Source: UBA1731 sp963653155 (GTDB taxonomy: Bacteria > Verrucomicrobiota > Kiritimatiellia > RFP12 > UBA1067). From it: a DNA stretch of 7,869 bases. The notes under the pieces were generated by a model that was given only the letters and a program-made list of their open reading frames with translations, was not told the origin of the DNA and searched no databases. The stretch's first letter is position 1. Each line of letters opens with the position of its first letter. The DNA is taken from positions 1 to 7,869 of the forward strand of contig CAVJWR010000126.1 of NCBI GenBank assembly GCA_963653155.1. Reading direction: 5' to 3'. This document shows positions 5,614-7,869 of the stretch, piece by piece. Both the position numbers and the translations under genes were made by a program.

Positions 5614-5628
5614 GGCGGGAACACCGCC
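5614..5628 (+). other. Short GC hairpin before the terminator
   Basis: GGCGG-GAACA-CCGCC forms a 5-bp stem with a 5-nt loop directly before the terminator stem. The GGCGG arm could instead pair with CCGCC at 5647-5651 inside the terminator loop, so two folds are possible. Confidence 0.4.
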
Positions 5629-5665
5629 AAAATGCGCAACAGGCATCCGCCCGCTGCGCATTTTT
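5629..5665. terminator. Bidirectional terminator between ACT gene and rnfD
   Basis: AAAATGCGCA (5629-5638) is the reverse complement of TGCGCATTTT (5655-5664), with a 16-nt loop. On the plus strand the stem ends in five T; on the minus strand it ends in four T. It sits between two convergent genes, 2 nt beyond the end of rnfD, and so can end both transcripts. Confidence 0.8.
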
Positions 5666-5667
5666 CA

Positions 5668-6642
5668 TTACACTTTACCAAACGGCTTCGGCTGGGTGAA
5701 ACGGTTGATGAGCGGCGTAATCGCATTCATTATCAATATCGCGAACGACACACCTTCCGGATAGCCACCACCGCTACGGATACACATCGTGAGAACGCCA
5801 CAGCCAATGCCAAATGCAATCTTGCCCTTGGCTGTTATCGGTGACGTCACATAATCCGTGGCCATAAAGCAGGCGCCCAGTATCGCACCGCCAGAAAGCA
5901 CATGGAAGATTGGCGGAACGCCGCCCTTGCATAGCGCAAATACGAACATCGTGCCCAGGAACGACACCGGGATATGCCACGTAATCACCCGGCGGACAAG
6001 AAGGTATGCCGCCCCGACAAGCAAGGCAATGGCGCACGTCTCACCGATGCACCCACCGATGTTGCCGAAAAGCAAGTCCCTGAGGGCAGACAGTTGCGCG
6101 ACATCCCCCTTCTTGATGAGCGCAAGCGGCGTAGCGCACGTCACGGCATCAACCGATGTCGCCCCAGTACTGGCGGGTGCATTCCAACCATTCGGAAAAC
6201 TCCACGTCGTCATGGCGCCTGTGAATGAAATGAGCATGAACGCACGGGCGGCAAGCGCAGGGTTGAACGGGTTGTAACCGAGTCCACCAAAAGCCTGCTT
6301 GGCTATCGCAATGGCGAACACGCTGCCAACCGCCGCCATCCACAAAGGCAGATCTGGCGGAAGGTTAAGCGCGAGAAGCAGTCCAGTCAAAACCGCAGAA
6401 AGGTCTCCCACGGAATTATCCCGCTTCATAGCAATGCGACACACCGCTTCGGTAACGACTGCCGCCGCAATGCACGTGGCCATCAGCCACACTGCCCTGA
6501 GTCCGAAAAACCACACTGCACACGCCGAGGCGGGCAACAGCGCGATAAGCACGTCTCGCATGATGGCATGCACACTTGACCTTGCATGCGCATGCGGCGA
6601 TGAACTCAAGATGTAATGTTCAGCTGTTTCTTTCGGTTTCAT
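5668..6642 (-). CDS. rnfD: RnfD, ion-translocating ferredoxin:NAD+ oxidoreductase membrane subunit D
   Basis: RnfD is an inner-membrane subunit of the Rnf complex, which couples electron flow from ferredoxin to NAD+ (or the reverse) with Na+ or H+ transport, and it carries a covalent FMN. The product has 324 aa, normal for the family, with about eight to ten hydrophobic segments (for example about 29-49, 52-70, 100-118, 200-216, 228-240, 248-262 and 297-312). Family blocks are G122-Y-N-P-F-N-P-A-L-A-A-R-A-F135, D165-A-V-T-C-A-T-P-L173 (flavinylation region, candidate FMN Thr171), A-T-D-Y-V-T-S-P (261-268) and G-Y-P-E-G-V-S-F-A-I-L-I-M-N (293-306). It follows rnfC by 18 nt. That gap is AT-rich with no ribosome site, suggesting coupled translation or an unusual initiation. 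No rnfG follows, although C-D-G is the common order. Confidence 0.95.
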   Translation of the reverse strand: MKPKETAEHYILSSSPHAHARSSVHAIMRDVLIALLPASACAVWFFGLRAVWLMATCIAAAVVTEAVCRIAMKRDNSVGDLSAVLTGLLLALNLPPDLPLWMAAVGSVFAIAIAKQAFGGLGYNPFNPALAARAFMLISFTGAMTTWSFPNGWNAPASTGATSVDAVTCATPLALIKKGDVAQLSALRDLLFGNIGGCIGETCAIALLVGAAYLLVRRVITWHIPVSFLGTMFVFALCKGGVPPIFHVLSGGAILGACFMATDYVTSPITAKGKIAFGIGCGVLTMCIRSGGGYPEGVSFAILIMNAITPLINRFTQPKPFGKV

Positions 6643-6660
6643 GAAATTAAGTTATAGGTT

Positions 6661-7869
6661 TTAGTGGTTCGGTTTCAGGCTCGCGGCTTTCGCCTTCTCG
6701 GCGGCAAGGCGTGCGCGAATCGAGTTCTTCGCCCGACGGCAGAATTGGGTGATTGGCCGATATGCCGGGCAACCAAATGTACATGCGCCGCACTCGATGC
6801 ATGACATAACGTGAGCATCCTCTGCGGACTTGATGTCGTCCGCCTCGACGGCCTTCGCGATTTCTGCGGCGTTGAGGTTCATCGGACACGCCCGTACGCA
6901 GCGACCGCAGTTGATGCAGGCCTGAGAGGAATACTGAAACACCCGCTTGCGTGACAAGAGACGCAGCCCCGATGTAGTCTTCGTCGTCGCGATCGCCAGG
7001 TTCGGCACGGCGAAGCCCATCATCGTGCCGCCCGAAATCACCTTCGCGGGCGGCTCTGTCTCGCCACCGCAGAAGGCGACGAGATCGGCGTACTTCGTGC
7101 CGAGCGGCGCTTCGACGTTCTTCGGCTCGGCAACCGCATCGCCGGAGACGGTCGTCACGCGTGAAAGGAGAATCTGCCCCTTCTCAACCGCGTCCGCCAC
7201 CGCCGCGACCGTGCCGACGTTCTCGACGACACAGCCGACGTCAATCGGCAGGGCCGGAGGTTCCGGCACGACGCGCCCGACCGTCGCGTAGATCTGGTGC
7301 TTCTCGGAACCCTGAGGATATAGGACGGGCAGGACGACGATCTCGACGTTGCCCTCGATGTCCGCAAACGCCTTCTCCAGCGCCGCGATGGCCTCCGGCT
7401 TGTTCGCCTCGACGGCAATGCGGACGGCGCATCCGCCAAGTATCTTGCGCAGGATCTCGACGCCGACGCGCACCCGGTCGGCACGCTCCAGCATGAGGCG
7501 GAAGTCGGCACAAAGGTAGGGCTCGCATTCCGCCCCGTTCACGATCAGGTATTCACACCGCTTGTTCGGCGGCGGATTCAGCTTCACCGAGGTCGGGAAG
7601 CCCGCGCCGCCCATGCCGCAGATGCCCGCATCATTGATGCGTGCGAGCAACGCGTCCTTATCCGCAAGCTTCCAGTCAAGCGGCGGCAGTGTCCTCTCGG
7701 ATGCGTCAATGCCTTCAGGAACCGGCGCCGTCGTGTCGAGGATGAGCGCCGGGGCCTTCGCGCCAGACGGGCCGAGACGCGGTTCGACAGCCTTGACGAG
7801 GCCATTTGCGGAGGCGTAGACCGGCACGGAGATGAAGCCGTTGCGCTCGCCGAGGAGCTGGCCCTTGAT
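6661..7869 (-). CDS. rnfC: RnfC, NADH-side iron-sulfur/flavin subunit, N-terminus beyond window
   Basis: RnfC is the peripheral subunit of the Rnf complex that exchanges electrons with NAD(H). The frame is open through the right edge, so the true start lies outside; 402 residues are visible. The visible start (K-G-Q-L-L-G-E-R-N-G-F-I-S) is the lipoyl-like RnfC N-terminal region already under way. Counting from the edge, motifs are G-M-G-G-A-G-F-P-T (about 85-93, nucleotide/flavin loop), N-G-A-E-C-E-P-Y (111-118), and two 4Fe-4S motifs C-I-N-C-G-R-C-V-R-A-C-P (318-329) and C-I-E-C-G-A-C-T-F-G-C-P (357-368). It ends soon after in a short Ala/Lys-rich tail, without the long repeat extension of the E. 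coli homologue. It is the first gene visible of a leftward operon with rnfD. Confidence 0.95.
   Translation of the reverse strand: MKGQLLGERNGFISVPVYASANGLVKAVEPRLGPSGAKAPALILDTTAPVPEGIDASERTLPPLDWKLADKDALLARINDAGICGMGGAGFPTSVKLNPPPNKRCEYLIVNGAECEPYLCADFRLMLERADRVRVGVEILRKILGGCAVRIAVEANKPEAIAALEKAFADIEGNVEIVVLPVLYPQGSEKHQIYATVGRVVPEPPALPIDVGCVVENVGTVAAVADAVEKGQILLSRVTTVSGDAVAEPKNVEAPLGTKYADLVAFCGGETEPPAKVISGGTMMGFAVPNLAIATTKTTSGLRLLSRKRVFQYSSQACINCGRCVRACPMNLNAAEIAKAVEADDIKSAEDAHVMSCIECGACTFGCPAYRPITQFCRRAKNSIRARLAAEKAKAASLKPNH

Noticed and set aside
7155..7511. Overlapping Arg/Ser/Pro-rich frames inside rnfC on both strands
   Set aside because: They are typical shadows of GC-rich coding DNA, with low-complexity products.
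6661..7827. rnfC starting at the GTG at 7827
   Set aside because: The frame stays open to the window edge and the residues before it match the RnfC N-terminal region, so the gene is cut by the window, not short.

Overview
The window reads as chromosomal DNA from an anaerobic bacterium. It has energy-conserving Rnf complex genes (rnfC, rnfD) and a phenylacetate-CoA ligase/ACT-domain pair typical of anaerobes that handle aryl acids from aromatic amino acids. Most genes have clear Shine-Dalgarno sites. No gene fixes the phylum. A gut- or rumen-type anaerobe (for example in the PVC group, the Desulfovibrio side or Bacteroidota-like lineages) would fit, but that is inference.

Layout, left to right. 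(1) 1-1585, minus strand: a cytosine-5 DNA methyltransferase whose 3' end overlaps by 14 nt a GHKL (Hsp90/MutL-type) ATPase that runs off the left edge. This is the start of a restriction/defence-type operon; any nuclease or helicase partner would lie outside the window. (2) 1586-1855: a gene-poor stretch with two short minus-strand reading frames (36 and 20 codons), a candidate extended -10 promoter, a 12-bp tandem duplication and one copy of a ~42-bp direct repeat. (3) 1856-3656, minus strand: a two-gene operon, a RhuM-family protein with a phospholipase-D-like tail followed by a Bro-N (phage antirepressor-like) protein. (4) 3657-3803: a divergent promoter region holding the second copy of the direct repeat. 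(5) 3804-5551, plus strand: paaK and a tandem ACT-domain gene. (6) 5552-5667: hairpins and a bidirectional terminator. (7) 5668-7869, minus strand: rnfD and the C-terminal ~400 residues of rnfC, which enters from the right edge.

How the parts relate. The right half (paaK-ACT, rnfCD) is ordinary GC-rich anaerobe metabolism: aryl-CoA formation and membrane ferredoxin:NAD+ oxidoreduction. The left half is an accessory region with lower GC in sampled lines. It carries phage- and defence-associated genes, and the rhuM/bro-N pair lies between two imperfect direct repeats (1678-1731 and 3669-3710). The repeat can be read two ways: as an extended -10 promoter plus leader, or as the last codons of a lost upstream gene (V-W-Y-N-I-x-E-F-Q-I-E-K-I-stop). 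That makes it the least explained structure here. The best candidate for an under-described system is the methyltransferase/GHKL-ATPase operon together with the repeat-flanked RhuM-PLD/Bro-N cassette, though nothing in the window proves they act together.
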